From: Anaerolineae bacterium | GTDB lineage: Bacteria; Chloroflexota; Anaerolineae; J102 | Assembly (NCBI GenBank): GCA_026992375.1 | Contig: JALXAF010000190.1 | Span: 1 to 6,772 of the forward strand | Direction of reading: 5' to 3' | Length of the DNA stretch: 6,772 nt | Shown: positions 1 to 6,079 of the stretch, piece after piece | Layout of the letters: each line of letters starts with the position of its first letter | Numbering within the stretch: position 1 is the stretch's first letter | Notes under the pieces: model-generated | Databases searched by the model: none | What the model was told of the DNA's origin: nothing | What the model saw: the letters and a program-made list of their open reading frames with translations, nothing else | Program-made: the position numbers and the translations under genes

Positions 1-365
1 GAAGGCCGAAATGATTGTATGGTTTGCTATGATGATGCGTCGCGCCGGATGTGTGATCCGACGCACTTTTCCTGCCCAACCCGTCGGATTGCGAATCCGG
101 TTGGGCGCAAGCGCAAGCAGCCAACGACACAACGACTTACGCCCTCTTGTACTAGAAACAGCGCCCCTGCGGGGCGATTTGTAGTCTGGTGACTTCATCT
201 CCGGGCGGGCGTGGCAAACGCCACTCGGTGCGGGAGGCCGACTTCGCCAAACGTCATGCGTCGTGTCCTGACGTTTGACGATTGATGTTTGACGCTCGTT
301 GCGGCCTCGCCCGGCTTTGGTCTGGCGGCCTTTTCAGGCAACGCCAATGCCTTTATTTATGGAAC
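1..365. other. Non-coding region with several short hairpins
   Basis: I see no convincing gene in this stretch. It holds several perfect short inverted repeats: CGCCCC/GGGGCG around a 3-base loop (162-176, followed only by ATTTG, so a poor terminator), GTGGC/GCCAC around AAAC (211-224), and AAACGTCA/TGACGTTT at 249-256 and 269-276. Just after it GTTTGACG recurs (273-280 and 287-294), giving a short direct repeat. A stronger hairpin at 74-106 is listed separately. The density of small palindromes with no open frame fits a spacer made of decayed repetitive elements. The segment 317-353 (GGTCTGG ... GCCAATGCC) loosely resembles 2874-2895 in the second repeat copy, which suggests shared origin, but the match is short. 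Confidence 0.5.
74..106. repeat. Strong hairpin with CGGATTGCGAA motif
   Basis: GCCCAAC (74-80) pairs with GTTGGGC (100-106), and after a 4-base one-sided bulge CGGATT (85-90) pairs with AATCCG (94-99) around a GCG loop, giving 13 base pairs. The core CGGATTGCGAA (85-95) recurs at 2817-2827 on the same strand and at 2860-2870 on the opposite strand. Positions 79-104 match the reverse complement of 2851-2876 at 24 of 26 bases. This is therefore a member of a dispersed palindromic repeat family and not a one-off terminator; no T-tract follows. Function is unknown. Confidence 0.65.
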
Positions 366-509
366 AGACGCCATGAGTGGCAGCACGCCGATAAGGAATG
401 AAAATAGAACGCAGACACATCTGATGCCCACAGATTCTCGCAGATTATCCTGATTTTATCTGTTTTATCTGCGTAGATCAGCTTTTTCTGCGGCATCTGC
501 GTTCTATTT
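366..509. repeat. Dispersed inverted-repeat element, copy A
   Basis: The outer arms are a perfect 14-bp inverted repeat, AAATAGAACGCAGA (402-415) and TCTGCGTTCTATTT (496-509). Between them lie several CGCAGATT/AATCTGCG-like units (for example CACAGATT, CGCAGATT, ATCTGCG), so the inside is also partly self-complementary. The leader 366-400 (AGACGCCATGAG ... GCCGATAAGGA) recurs before copy B at 2689-2719, and similarity continues for roughly 95 bases to about 460. There is no transposase and no open frame, so it resembles a MITE-like or REP-like non-autonomous element. Its right arm overlaps the last codons of the leftward mazG gene, whose TAG stop lies inside the arm. It may fold at the 3' end of that transcript. 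Confidence 0.75.
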
Positions 510-1895
510 ACGAAGCAGCCATTGCAACCACATGGCCCGCTTTTGTTCATCGTCCAACGCCATAAAGTCAACGCCTTGCTCCGCAGCCTGGCGTTCCAGC
601 TCGATGAGTGCATCGCGCAGGCGGGCGCTCTCGGTGCGCAGCGCCGCCTCCGCGTCCAGGTCCCAAACCTCGGCAAGCTCGGCCAGGGCCAATAGTCGGC
701 GTCCCAGTTCCGCCTCGGTCAGGGGGGCGGATGCGGGCAGGGGATAGCCCACCCGGGAGAGACGGGAGACGTAGGTTTGGGCCCGAGAGAGCGCGGGCAG
801 GGCAGCGGGAATGCCATCCAGCAGGGTTTTCTTTTTCTCCGCCTCGCCGTTTTGTTTGCGCTCCTCCTGCTTGATGGCCTCCCAGTTGCGGGCTACATCC
901 TCGGCGTTACGCACACTGACATCGCCAAAAACGTGGGGATGTCGACGGATGAGCTTTTCCACCACATGGCTGATCACGTCCGGCAGCTTGAACTCTCCTT
1001 CCTCGGTCGCGATTTGCACATGCAGCGCCACCTGGATGAGCAGATCGCCCAGCTCTTCCTTCAGCGCCTCGCTATCTTCCGCATCCAGAGCGTCCAGAAC
1101 CTCGTAGGTCTCCTCCAGCAGATAGGGGCGTAGGCTCTGGTGGGTCTGTTTGCGATCCCAGGGGCAACCATCGGGCGCTCGCAAATGGGCGATGATCTCC
1201 TGCAGGTCGGCATAGGTGGCGGGGCGGGCCAGGGGCGGCGTCCACAATGTGGTCAGATCATCGAAATCGTCGCTGCGATCCAGCTCGTAGAGGGGCATTC
1301 GCCGCAGGCGCAGATCGGGCGAGCCCGCGCCGGAGATGAGGGTCACGGGGTGATCATCAGGATAGACGTTCATCAAGGTGAGTTTGACGTCTCCCGCCAG
1401 CAAACGGCTGTAAAGCTGAGGGATCAGCAGCCCCATGCCCTGAGATCCGCGAGGATGGCGTTCATTGGCCAGTGTTTGGGCGTCTACGATCTGTACGCCG
1501 TGGATGGGATCTTCGCCCAGGGCGGCGAAGGTGGGTTCCAGAAAACTGACCGCAGGATGAAGGGTGACGGGGATACCAAGGGCTTCAGCCTGCTTGCGAA
1601 TGAGCTGTGGGGTCATCTCGGCCACCGAGGGGGCGCCCGGAACTGCGTAGATGACGTCGCCCTGTTGGCCGCGCGCGACTACGTCTGCGGCGATGGCTGC
1701 ATATACGGCGGTGAAGTCATCATGGCTTTCGTAGAGATGATCATAGCTGTGAACGACGGTGTGTCGGGCCACCGTGTCCACCGCCGGATGTTCTCGGGTG
1801 CGCACCAAGATTTCGGATGCTTCGGTGATGAGAGTCCAGGTTCGCCGGGTGATGAGTTCGGGATCGCCCGGGCCCAAACCGATGATGTGGATCAT
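504..1895 (-). CDS. mazG: YabN-type methylase-MazG nucleoside triphosphate pyrophosphohydrolase
   Basis: A 463-residue cytoplasmic protein with two parts. Residues 1-220 are a tetrapyrrole-methylase-like domain opening with GLGPGDPEL (6-14) and containing VPGAPSVAE (85-93). Residues 225-350 are a MazG domain: CPWDRKQTHQSL (244-255), the metal-binding EETYE (261-265) and EELGD (280-284). MazG enzymes hydrolyse NTPs to NMP and pyrophosphate, mainly clearing damaged or non-canonical nucleotides. The same order and similar length occur in Bacillus YabN. The C-terminal 100 residues follow the layout of a second MazG repeat (RAQTYVSRLSRVGYP at 371-385) but the EExxE residues and the usual KFxRRF motif are gone, so only the first MazG domain should be catalytic. 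The ATG start places GLGPGD at the usual distance from the N-terminus; the ribosome site is weak (GAACGAG). The TAG stop lies inside repeat copy A. Transcribed divergently from the 2183 gene. Function is well supported by family; whether the methylase domain is active is not known. Confidence 0.93.
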   Translation of the reverse strand: MIHIIGLGPGDPELITRRTWTLITEASEILVRTREHPAVDTVARHTVVHSYDHLYESHDDFTAVYAAIAADVVARGQQGDVIYAVPGAPSVAEMTPQLIRKQAEALGIPVTLHPAVSFLEPTFAALGEDPIHGVQIVDAQTLANERHPRGSQGMGLLIPQLYSRLLAGDVKLTLMNVYPDDHPVTLISGAGSPDLRLRRMPLYELDRSDDFDDLTTLWTPPLARPATYADLQEIIAHLRAPDGCPWDRKQTHQSLRPYLLEETYEVLDALDAEDSEALKEELGDLLIQVALHVQIATEEGEFKLPDVISHVVEKLIRRHPHVFGDVSVRNAEDVARNWEAIKQEERKQNGEAEKKKTLLDGIPAALPALSRAQTYVSRLSRVGYPLPASAPLTEAELGRRLLALAELAEVWDLDAEAALRTESARLRDALIELERQAAEQGVDFMALDDEQKRAMWLQWLLRK

Positions 1896-2004
1896 GTGTC
1901 GACTCGTTCTAATGAATGGAGTGCGAGAAATTGTTGATCGGGTAAACTGGAGGGAGCGGGTGGGCCGATGAAGCCGATCACGCCGCGTTCATACTCCTCG
2001 GCTC

Positions 2005-2010
2005 ATTATA
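2005..2010 (-). promoter_or_regulatory. Possible -10 box for mazG
   Basis: The minus strand reads TATAAT, a perfect sigma-70 type -10 hexamer, about 110 bases upstream of the mazG ATG. No good -35 hexamer is seen 16-18 bases further upstream. The spacer contains a small inverted repeat CGCC/GGCG (2011-2014, 2023-2026) that could be an operator but is too short to claim. A leader of about 100 bases would result. Confidence 0.3.
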
Positions 2011-2032
2011 CGCCAGTTGTTAGGCGCATAGA

Positions 2033-2049
2033 GAAAGGCGGAGCCTTTC
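2033..2049. repeat. Short perfect hairpin in the divergent intergenic region
   Basis: GAAAGGC (2033-2039) and GCCTTTC (2043-2049) form a perfect 7-bp stem around a GGA loop. It lies between the divergent mazG and 2183 genes. There is no T-tract on either side beyond the arms, so a terminator role is not supported. Confidence 0.5.
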
Positions 2050-2170
2050 GGACGCGGCTCGTGTGGGAAATGGATAGAGCGTTCTCAGATAATGACCAGG
2101 GTGGCTCTCTTTCTTCGAGCTGAATGCACGCCACTGGGAATGAAAGTTGGAGCATCCCCAGATTCGCACG

Positions 2171-2178
2171 AAAGGTGA
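2171..2178 (+). promoter_or_regulatory. Ribosome binding site choosing the GTG start at 2183
   Basis: AAAGGTGA matches the anti-Shine-Dalgarno complement well and sits 4 bases before GTG at 2183 (7 bases from its AGG). It argues for this start over the in-frame TTG at 2147, which has only GGGA upstream. A 12-codon frame beginning ATG at 2140 (MKVGASPDSHER) ends with TGA at 2176-2178, inside this site. Confidence 0.45.
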
Positions 2179-2182
2179 TTTC

Positions 2183-2686
2183 GTGGCAGAATGCAAGAAA
2201 AGCTATTCCGGCGGCGGACAGCCATCCCGTTTCGCCGTCATGGAGGAGGTGTTTGGCATGGCCCTTTCAGCGATGTTCGAAGGTCTCATTTACGATGAAG
2301 AAAACCGCCCGCTCGAAGTCGGCTGGGTGGGAGCAGACGCCTGCTATCTTTATGATGACGCCGGATTCCTGCGTCATCTGGACGCGGCGGGCATCGATCG
2401 ACAGGTTCTGCAATTCTTCAAAAATCATGTGTTGGAAAATAAGGATGTGGCCATCCGCGGCATGTTGGAATTGATGGGTAAGGACGACATCTTCACCAAG
2501 ACAGCGCTGGAATATCAGATTGCGCACATGGATGAAAATGTGGATCAGGGGATGCCGCCCCAGGCCCGGGAGTTGCTGAAATCCCTGGGCTTCAAGATCA
2601 TCATCGACGCCCAGGGCCAACTCGTCGATATCCAGATGCCCGACATCTCCGACATCGAAGGGCTATTTGGAGCGAGCGATTTTTAG
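2183..2686 (+). CDS. Hypothetical acidic protein
   Basis: I do not recognise the family. From the GTG at 2183 the product is 167 residues; an in-frame TTG at 2147 would add 12. It has no signal peptide and no membrane helix, and is predicted to be soluble, acidic and largely alpha-helical. The N-terminal segment has a GGGQPSR turn followed by the helical stretch FAVMEEVFGMALSAMFEGL; the middle has an aromatic and acidic stretch (GWVGADACYLYDDAGFLRHL); the C-terminal third ends in a DIQMPDISDIEGLFG tail. Amino-acid composition and codon choice look like a real gene rather than a shadow: all three reading frames on the opposite strand give only fragmentary frames. It stands alone, divergent from mazG, with repeat copy B starting 1-2 bases after its TAG stop. 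No function is proposed. Confidence 0.7.
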   Translation: MAECKKSYSGGGQPSRFAVMEEVFGMALSAMFEGLIYDEENRPLEVGWVGADACYLYDDAGFLRHLDAAGIDRQVLQFFKNHVLENKDVAIRGMLELMGKDDIFTKTALEYQIAHMDENVDQGMPPQARELLKSLGFKIIIDAQGQLVDIQMPDISDIEGLFGASDF

Positions 2687-2687
2687 C

Positions 2688-2952
2688 CAGACGCCATGAG
2701 CCGCTGCAGGCCGATAAGGAGCAAGAATGGAACGCAGAAACCTCTGATACACGCATATTTTCGCAGATTGTTTTGATTTTGTGGTTCTTTTAGATTTCAG
2801 GGGGTGAGATGCCGGGCGGATTGCGAATTCGCCCTGAGAGCTCTCTGCATCCAGCCGGCTTCGCAATCCGACGGGTCTGGTAAAGCCAATGCCTCCTGAA
2901 ATCCTGTTGAGCTGATTTTATCTGTTTTTTTTCTGCGTCATCTGCGTTCTAT
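2688..2952. repeat. Dispersed inverted-repeat element, copy B (expanded)
   Basis: This begins with the same leader as copy A (AGACGCCATGAG ... GCCGATAAGGA at 2689-2719) and then GGAACGCAGA (2729-2738), which pairs with TCTGCGTTCTAT (2941-2952) with one mismatch over 12 bases. Copy A is about 108 bases between its arm ends; here an extra block of about 130 bases (roughly 2781-2910) separates the halves. It fills nearly the whole space between the 2183 gene and the 2995 membrane-protein gene. No open frame of interest and no transposase. A 67-codon minus-strand frame across it is judged spurious. Confidence 0.7.
2793..2903. repeat. Nested palindromic insert within repeat copy B
   Basis: Bounded by GATTTCAGG (2793-2801) and its perfect complement CCTGAAATC (2895-2903). 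Inside are a 9-bp hairpin GGGCGGATT/AATTCGCCC around GCG (2814-2834, one G-T pair) and an opposite-orientation motif (2851-2876) that is a 24 of 26 match to the reverse complement of 79-104. The core CGGATTGCGAA thus occurs twice here in opposite orientation. The terminal inverted repeat and absence from copy A suggest a second element inserted into the first; that is inference from two copies only. Confidence 0.55.
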
Positions 2953-2994
2953 ATCCGCCCCCTTACTTTCGTCGCCCAAAATCGGAGAACCATC

Positions 2995-3531
2995 ATGTCC
3001 CATCCATTTTTGAATCTGACGGCATTACAGCGTAAACGCCTTTTCTGGCTGTTTCTGGCCCTGACCCTCATCGCGACCCTGGCGCTACAAGTCATCGATG
3101 GCGCATTGCAGACAGCAGCCGCGCCCCAGGGCATCGTCTCGTATGAACTCGCTGGCAGCGCGGCCGAGGCGGGCCGCATTCTCGCCAGTTGGGACGCCAA
3201 CGCCCGTCTGCACGCGGCGTTCAGCCTGGGCTTCGATTATCTTTACATGCTGGCCTACGCCGTCACCCTGGCGATGGCCGCGCTATGGCTGGCGGAGGTA
3301 CGTCCGGGCTTTATCCATAGCCTGGGCGCACTCATGGCTTGGGGCATGGGCGTCGCTGGCCTGTTGGACGCCCTGGAAAACTACTTTCTCTGGCAAATGT
3401 TGACCGGCGGTGCAACGGAGACGGCGGCGGCGGGCGCACACTGGGCAGCGGTCGTCAAGTTCGCGTTGATCATCCTGGCCATTCTCTACATCATCTTCGC
3501 GTTGATCGCCCACCGATTCCTGCGGAAATAG
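2995..3531 (+). CDS. Four-helix integral membrane protein of unknown function
   Basis: A 178-residue protein with four predicted membrane segments at about 16-34, 80-101, 105-126 and 152-173. A roughly 45-residue extracytoplasmic loop follows helix 1 and contains ELAGSAAEAGRILASW (51-66). Helix 3 ends in DALENY (125-130), an acidic motif I recall from similar small uncharacterised bacterial membrane proteins, though I cannot name a domain family. The N-terminus is basic (RKR 13-15) and the tail is HRFLRK, so both ends are probably cytoplasmic. Start: ATG with GGAG (2984-2987) 7 bases upstream, a good ribosome site. The gene begins 43 bases after repeat copy B, so its promoter must lie within or near that element. 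It converges on the amidinotransferase gene with a 7-base gap between stops and no visible terminator. No transport substrate or enzyme activity can be inferred. Confidence 0.85.
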   Translation: MSHPFLNLTALQRKRLFWLFLALTLIATLALQVIDGALQTAAAPQGIVSYELAGSAAEAGRILASWDANARLHAAFSLGFDYLYMLAYAVTLAMAALWLAEVRPGFIHSLGALMAWGMGVAGLLDALENYFLWQMLTGGATETAAAGAHWAAVVKFALIILAILYIIFALIAHRFLRK

Positions 3532-3538
3532 CGCCCGA

Positions 3539-4489
3539 TCAATCGAGCAGATCGCGTTTTAGCACGCCCGTGAGGCAGCCGATGCCGCCCGCGGCCTTGG
3601 TCAATTCATCGACGGCCACAACGACGCATTCGACGCCGAGCTTCTCGTAAAATTTTTGGGTGATGGGGTTGCCCGCAGCCATGAGGATTTTACGCTGGCC
3701 CAAAGTCATGAAATTGAGGGCGAAGCCCTCCATCGCCTCGTTTTCATCGGGTAGAAAATGGACGGCGTAGCCATGCTCGCGCAACGCTCGCACCGCGGCG
3801 AAGGGCGTGCGTCCGGGCCAGGCGATAGCCACATCTTCATCCACGATGCGCAAGGAGCCCATCAGGTGCATGGCCCCAAACGGCAGCCCCACCGGAATGA
3901 TCTCCACATCCATTTCAGCCAAGATGGCGGCAACCTGCGCCCGCCCCGTGATGTTCGTGCGCAGGCCCTCAGCCACCAGCACGCTGCGCTTCGAGAGCCA
4001 CATCGCGTCCGCGCCCTCGAATGTGGCCCGGCCATGCACGCTACGCAGGATGGGAACGCCTAGCGCGGCCAGGCGACGGGCGATGAGGCGCTCCTCGCCC
4101 GCGCGCACCTGCGAGGCGGGTCGGGCCAGAATCGCGCCCTCGGGCGTCATAAACATGAGATCTGCCACGAACATCAGGTTGGGAGGCGGCGCGACGTCGG
4201 GCGACGCCATGTGCACCGTGACCCCGGCGTCTCGATACGCCTGGGCCAGCGCGTCGTGCTGCGCCTGAACCCGTGCCAGATCGACAGGGGCCAGCAATTG
4301 CGCCGCGTCCGCGTCATCCACCAGCAACTCGGGTCCCGGGCGATGCAACAACACGGCTTTGAGTGGCGCCCATTCGCTGTTTTGACCGCAATCGGCCCAT
4401 AATCGCCCGATTTCTTCGGCGGTGCTGGTGATACGCGATCGCCAGCCTTCGCCGCCATAAGCTGCTGTATCAAAAAATGATGAAGACAT
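3539..4489 (-). CDS. Amidinotransferase / arginine deiminase family protein
   Basis: A 316-residue soluble enzyme of the guanidine-modifying superfamily (arginine deiminase, dimethylarginine dimethylaminohydrolase, amidinotransferases). These use a nucleophilic cysteine to attack a guanidinium carbon. Landmarks in order: EWAPLKAVLLHRPGPEL (39-55), the strand typical of the family's start; FVADLMFMTPEGAI (107-120), equivalent to the usual FxRD motif; FEGAD (157-161), equivalent to EGGD with Glu158; HLMGS (208-212) with catalytic His208; and GGIGCLTG (301-308) with nucleophile Cys305. The Glu/His/Cys set is complete, so it is probably active. The usual Arg before Asp110 is Ala here. The substrate cannot be assigned. 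Start: ATG with GGAAG (4496-4500) 6 bases upstream; that site overlaps the end of the upstream SH3b-PD40 gene, whose TGA is 3 bases before this ATG, so the two are probably translationally coupled. Confidence 0.9.
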   Translation of the reverse strand: MSSSFFDTAAYGGEGWRSRITSTAEEIGRLWADCGQNSEWAPLKAVLLHRPGPELLVDDADAAQLLAPVDLARVQAQHDALAQAYRDAGVTVHMASPDVAPPPNLMFVADLMFMTPEGAILARPASQVRAGEERLIARRLAALGVPILRSVHGRATFEGADAMWLSKRSVLVAEGLRTNITGRAQVAAILAEMDVEIIPVGLPFGAMHLMGSLRIVDEDVAIAWPGRTPFAAVRALREHGYAVHFLPDENEAMEGFALNFMTLGQRKILMAAGNPITQKFYEKLGVECVVVAVDELTKAAGGIGCLTGVLKRDLLD

Positions 4490-4492
4490 GTC

Positions 4493-5836
4493 TCACTTCC
4501 AATCGGTCATGCGGGCGCGGCTGAAATCGAACTGGAATTCGATATTGCTCAAAGCCTGTGGGGCGAAGGGGCGCTGATTGCCGCCGTCGCTATCCATGAT
4601 CCACAATTGCCAGGGGCCGTTGCGATCGGTGAGGAAAACAATGAACCGTCCATCGGACGACGCCGCAGGCGCCACGTTATCGATGGGGCGCTGTCGCAGG
4701 CCCGGTGTGTGCGTTAGCGGCGTCGGCTCGCGGCCGTCCGCGTTATAGCGCCAGATGTTCCAGCTATCGCCGTCCCTTCGACTGACATAGATGTAACGCC
4801 CATCGGGACTGTAAACTGGCGCGCCAAATTCATCATAAGCGGCAATGGCCTGGGGCGGGCGGTCGCCCTCGGTGAAGGCAACGGCCATGCCCGCATGGCC
4901 CAGGTAAAGCGCCCGCGGCAAGGTGGGGTGATGACGCGGGGCCACGGCATAGGGCGTTGCCGGGACATCCACCAACCTGGTTTCGGGCAGGATGATGGCT
5001 TTCAGGCTGGTGACGGTGCGATGGACGGGAGGGAAATCATCGATGCACAATGCACCGCGGGGCGTTGTCATGCAATCATGGCCCGAAAAACGCCAGCGAA
5101 GTTCGTCATCGGTGAGACACCCAAAGGGTGTGCTGCGACAACTCTGTATTTTATCCAGGCGATCGTAGATGAGCTTCTGGCCGTCGGGCGACCAGGTGGG
5201 CGAGCGGGGCTTGTTGTCTTGCACGACGACGCGTTGGCCGCGGCCATCGACGCCGATGACCATGATCGCGTCTCCGTCGCCGTCCCAGCGGGCGAAGGCG
5301 ATTTGTTCGCCATCAGGGCTGAATGCGGGATCGAGACCAGCGGCGAGGCGTTTGAGTCCGCGGCCGCTGGCGTCGATGAGGTAAATATCGCCGCCTGGTC
5401 GATCCTGGAACAGAATGCGGCCCCGGGGTGCGGGCGCTGGGGCGGGGACGCGGGTGGTCGCCCGAGCGAGGACCGGCAGCTCATCCAGCGGGATGTCGGC
5501 CTTCAGCCAGCGGGCCGCCGCCCAGCCAAATTCCGCCTGTTCCGTGGCGATTTTGAGCCACTGGCTGTTCTCGGTGCGTCCCAGCAACTGCACCTGATCG
5601 CCGCGATGGAGCTGTGCTATCACCGGCTGATCCACGCCCGGCCCGGCGCGCAAATTCAGCGTGCGGGCGATAACCTCGGCCAATGTCTGCGGCGCGTAGG
5701 GGGTGGCGGCGGCGCTGGCGGCGGCGCTGGCCGGCGACAGAGCGGGAATGTCCTGAGGATCGACGAAGTAGTGGACGTCTTGGGCCAGCACCCAGCCTTC
5801 CATCGGGGCTTTGTCGGGGGCGGGCCGCCAGCGCAC
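4493..5836 (-). CDS. SH3b and TolB/PD40 beta-propeller repeat protein, 5' end disrupted
   Basis: From the only usable in-frame start, GTG at 5836, the product is 447 residues. Residues 1-22 are the end of a first bacterial SH3 domain (GWVLAQDV at 14-21); 56-112 are a complete second one (LNLRAGPGVDQPVIAQL, GWAAARWLK). A Pro/Ala linker (130-138) leads to PD40 (TolB-like) propeller repeats with SPDG at 173-176, 216-219 and 343-346 and SSDG at 393-396, each followed by a strand such as IYVSRRDGDSWNIWRYNADG. Such proteins normally act outside the cytoplasm, SH3b binding cell-wall or peptide ligands. Four cysteines (233, 240, 255, 264) lie in a non-repeat insert between blades 2 and 3 and could form disulfides. 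GTG 5836 cuts into the first SH3b domain, and the upstream frame stays open and protein-like to about 6079, so this is not the true start; no signal peptide exists. Three bases upstream of the amidinotransferase gene. Probably a truncated or frameshifted gene. Confidence 0.85.
   Translation of the reverse strand: MRWRPAPDKAPMEGWVLAQDVHYFVDPQDIPALSPASAAASAAATPYAPQTLAEVIARTLNLRAGPGVDQPVIAQLHRGDQVQLLGRTENSQWLKIATEQAEFGWAAARWLKADIPLDELPVLARATTRVPAPAPAPRGRILFQDRPGGDIYLIDASGRGLKRLAAGLDPAFSPDGEQIAFARWDGDGDAIMVIGVDGRGQRVVVQDNKPRSPTWSPDGQKLIYDRLDKIQSCRSTPFGCLTDDELRWRFSGHDCMTTPRGALCIDDFPPVHRTVTSLKAIILPETRLVDVPATPYAVAPRHHPTLPRALYLGHAGMAVAFTEGDRPPQAIAAYDEFGAPVYSPDGRYIYVSRRDGDSWNIWRYNADGREPTPLTHTPGLRQRPIDNVAPAASSDGRFIVFLTDRNGPWQLWIMDSDGGNQRPFAPQALSNIEFQFDFSRARMTDWK
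5705..5728. repeat. 12-bp tandem duplication coding for SAAA-SAAA
   Basis: GGCGGCGGCGCT occurs twice back to back (5705-5716 and 5717-5728). On the minus strand, in frame, it encodes Ser-Ala-Ala-Ala twice in the linker between the first and second SH3b domains (residues about 37-44 of the 447-residue frame). Being a multiple of three it only lengthens a flexible linker; a simple slippage duplication is the likely origin. Confidence 0.7.
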
Positions 5837-6079
5837 ATAAAGCCAGTCCCGCTCGCCGCTGGCGGCCAGAATATCCAGCCGCTGGCCCGCGGAGAGCGTG
5901 GCGATGGCTTTGCCCGCGGGCTCGTCTCGCAGCTCGGAGCGCAGGACGGCGACATAGGCCCAGCCCGCGATCTGATCCTGATCCGCCGGGCTTTCGACGA
6001 CCGTGGGCGAGGGCGGCGGCGTGACGACAGGCGCGGAGGCACGGGGAGGAGGCGTGGTCGCGGCGGGCGTGACGGGGGG
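5837..6079 (-). other. In-frame coding sequence upstream of the SH3b-PD40 start: Pro-rich linker and SH3b domain 1
   Basis: These 81 codons continue the 4493-5836 frame upstream without a stop. They read as a Pro/Thr/Ala/Val-rich linker (PPVTPAATTPPP, then APVVTPPPSPTVVESP) followed by the first three quarters of a bacterial SH3 domain (GWAYVAVLRSELRDEPAG, then ATLSAGQRLDILAASG, then RDWLYVRW), which completes at GWVLAQDV inside the next entry. There is no ATG, GTG or TTG in frame here, and the first upstream in-frame stop is TGA at 6305-6307. In intact proteins of this design a signal peptide or lipoprotein signal comes before such a linker; here an M20-peptidase fragment in another frame stands in that place. 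Confidence 0.75.

Noticed and set aside
19..192. 57-codon plus-strand frame at the left end
   Set aside because: It runs through the repeat hairpin (74-106) and another hairpin (162-176), has no ribosome site, and its translation (basic, Pro/Thr/Arg-rich) shows no family.
402..509. CRISPR array (several CGCAGAT units)
   Set aside because: Units are short, of mixed orientation and without spacers of constant length; the structure is an inverted repeat.
1140..1937. 265-codon plus-strand frame
   Set aside because: It lies wholly antisense to mazG, whose domains and motifs are clear. Its composition is rich in Gly, Asp and Arg as expected of a GC-rich shadow.
2011..2050. Integron attC-like look (GTTAGGC next to paired GAAAGGC/GCCTTTC arms)
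   Set aside because: Only one TTAGGC-like core, no matching RYYYAAC partner at the right distance, no integrase and no cassette order.
2663..2866. 67-codon minus-strand frame
   Set aside because: Covers only the end of the 2183 gene and repeat copy B; no domain, no ribosome site.
3529..3541. Bidirectional terminator between the convergent genes
   Set aside because: The gap is 7 bases and holds no stem with a T-tract; CGATCAATCG nearby is too short.
5836..5836. GTG 5836 as a genuine translation start
   Set aside because: It cuts a SH3b domain, has no good ribosome site, and 81 upstream codons in frame clearly code for protein; kept only as the formal start.
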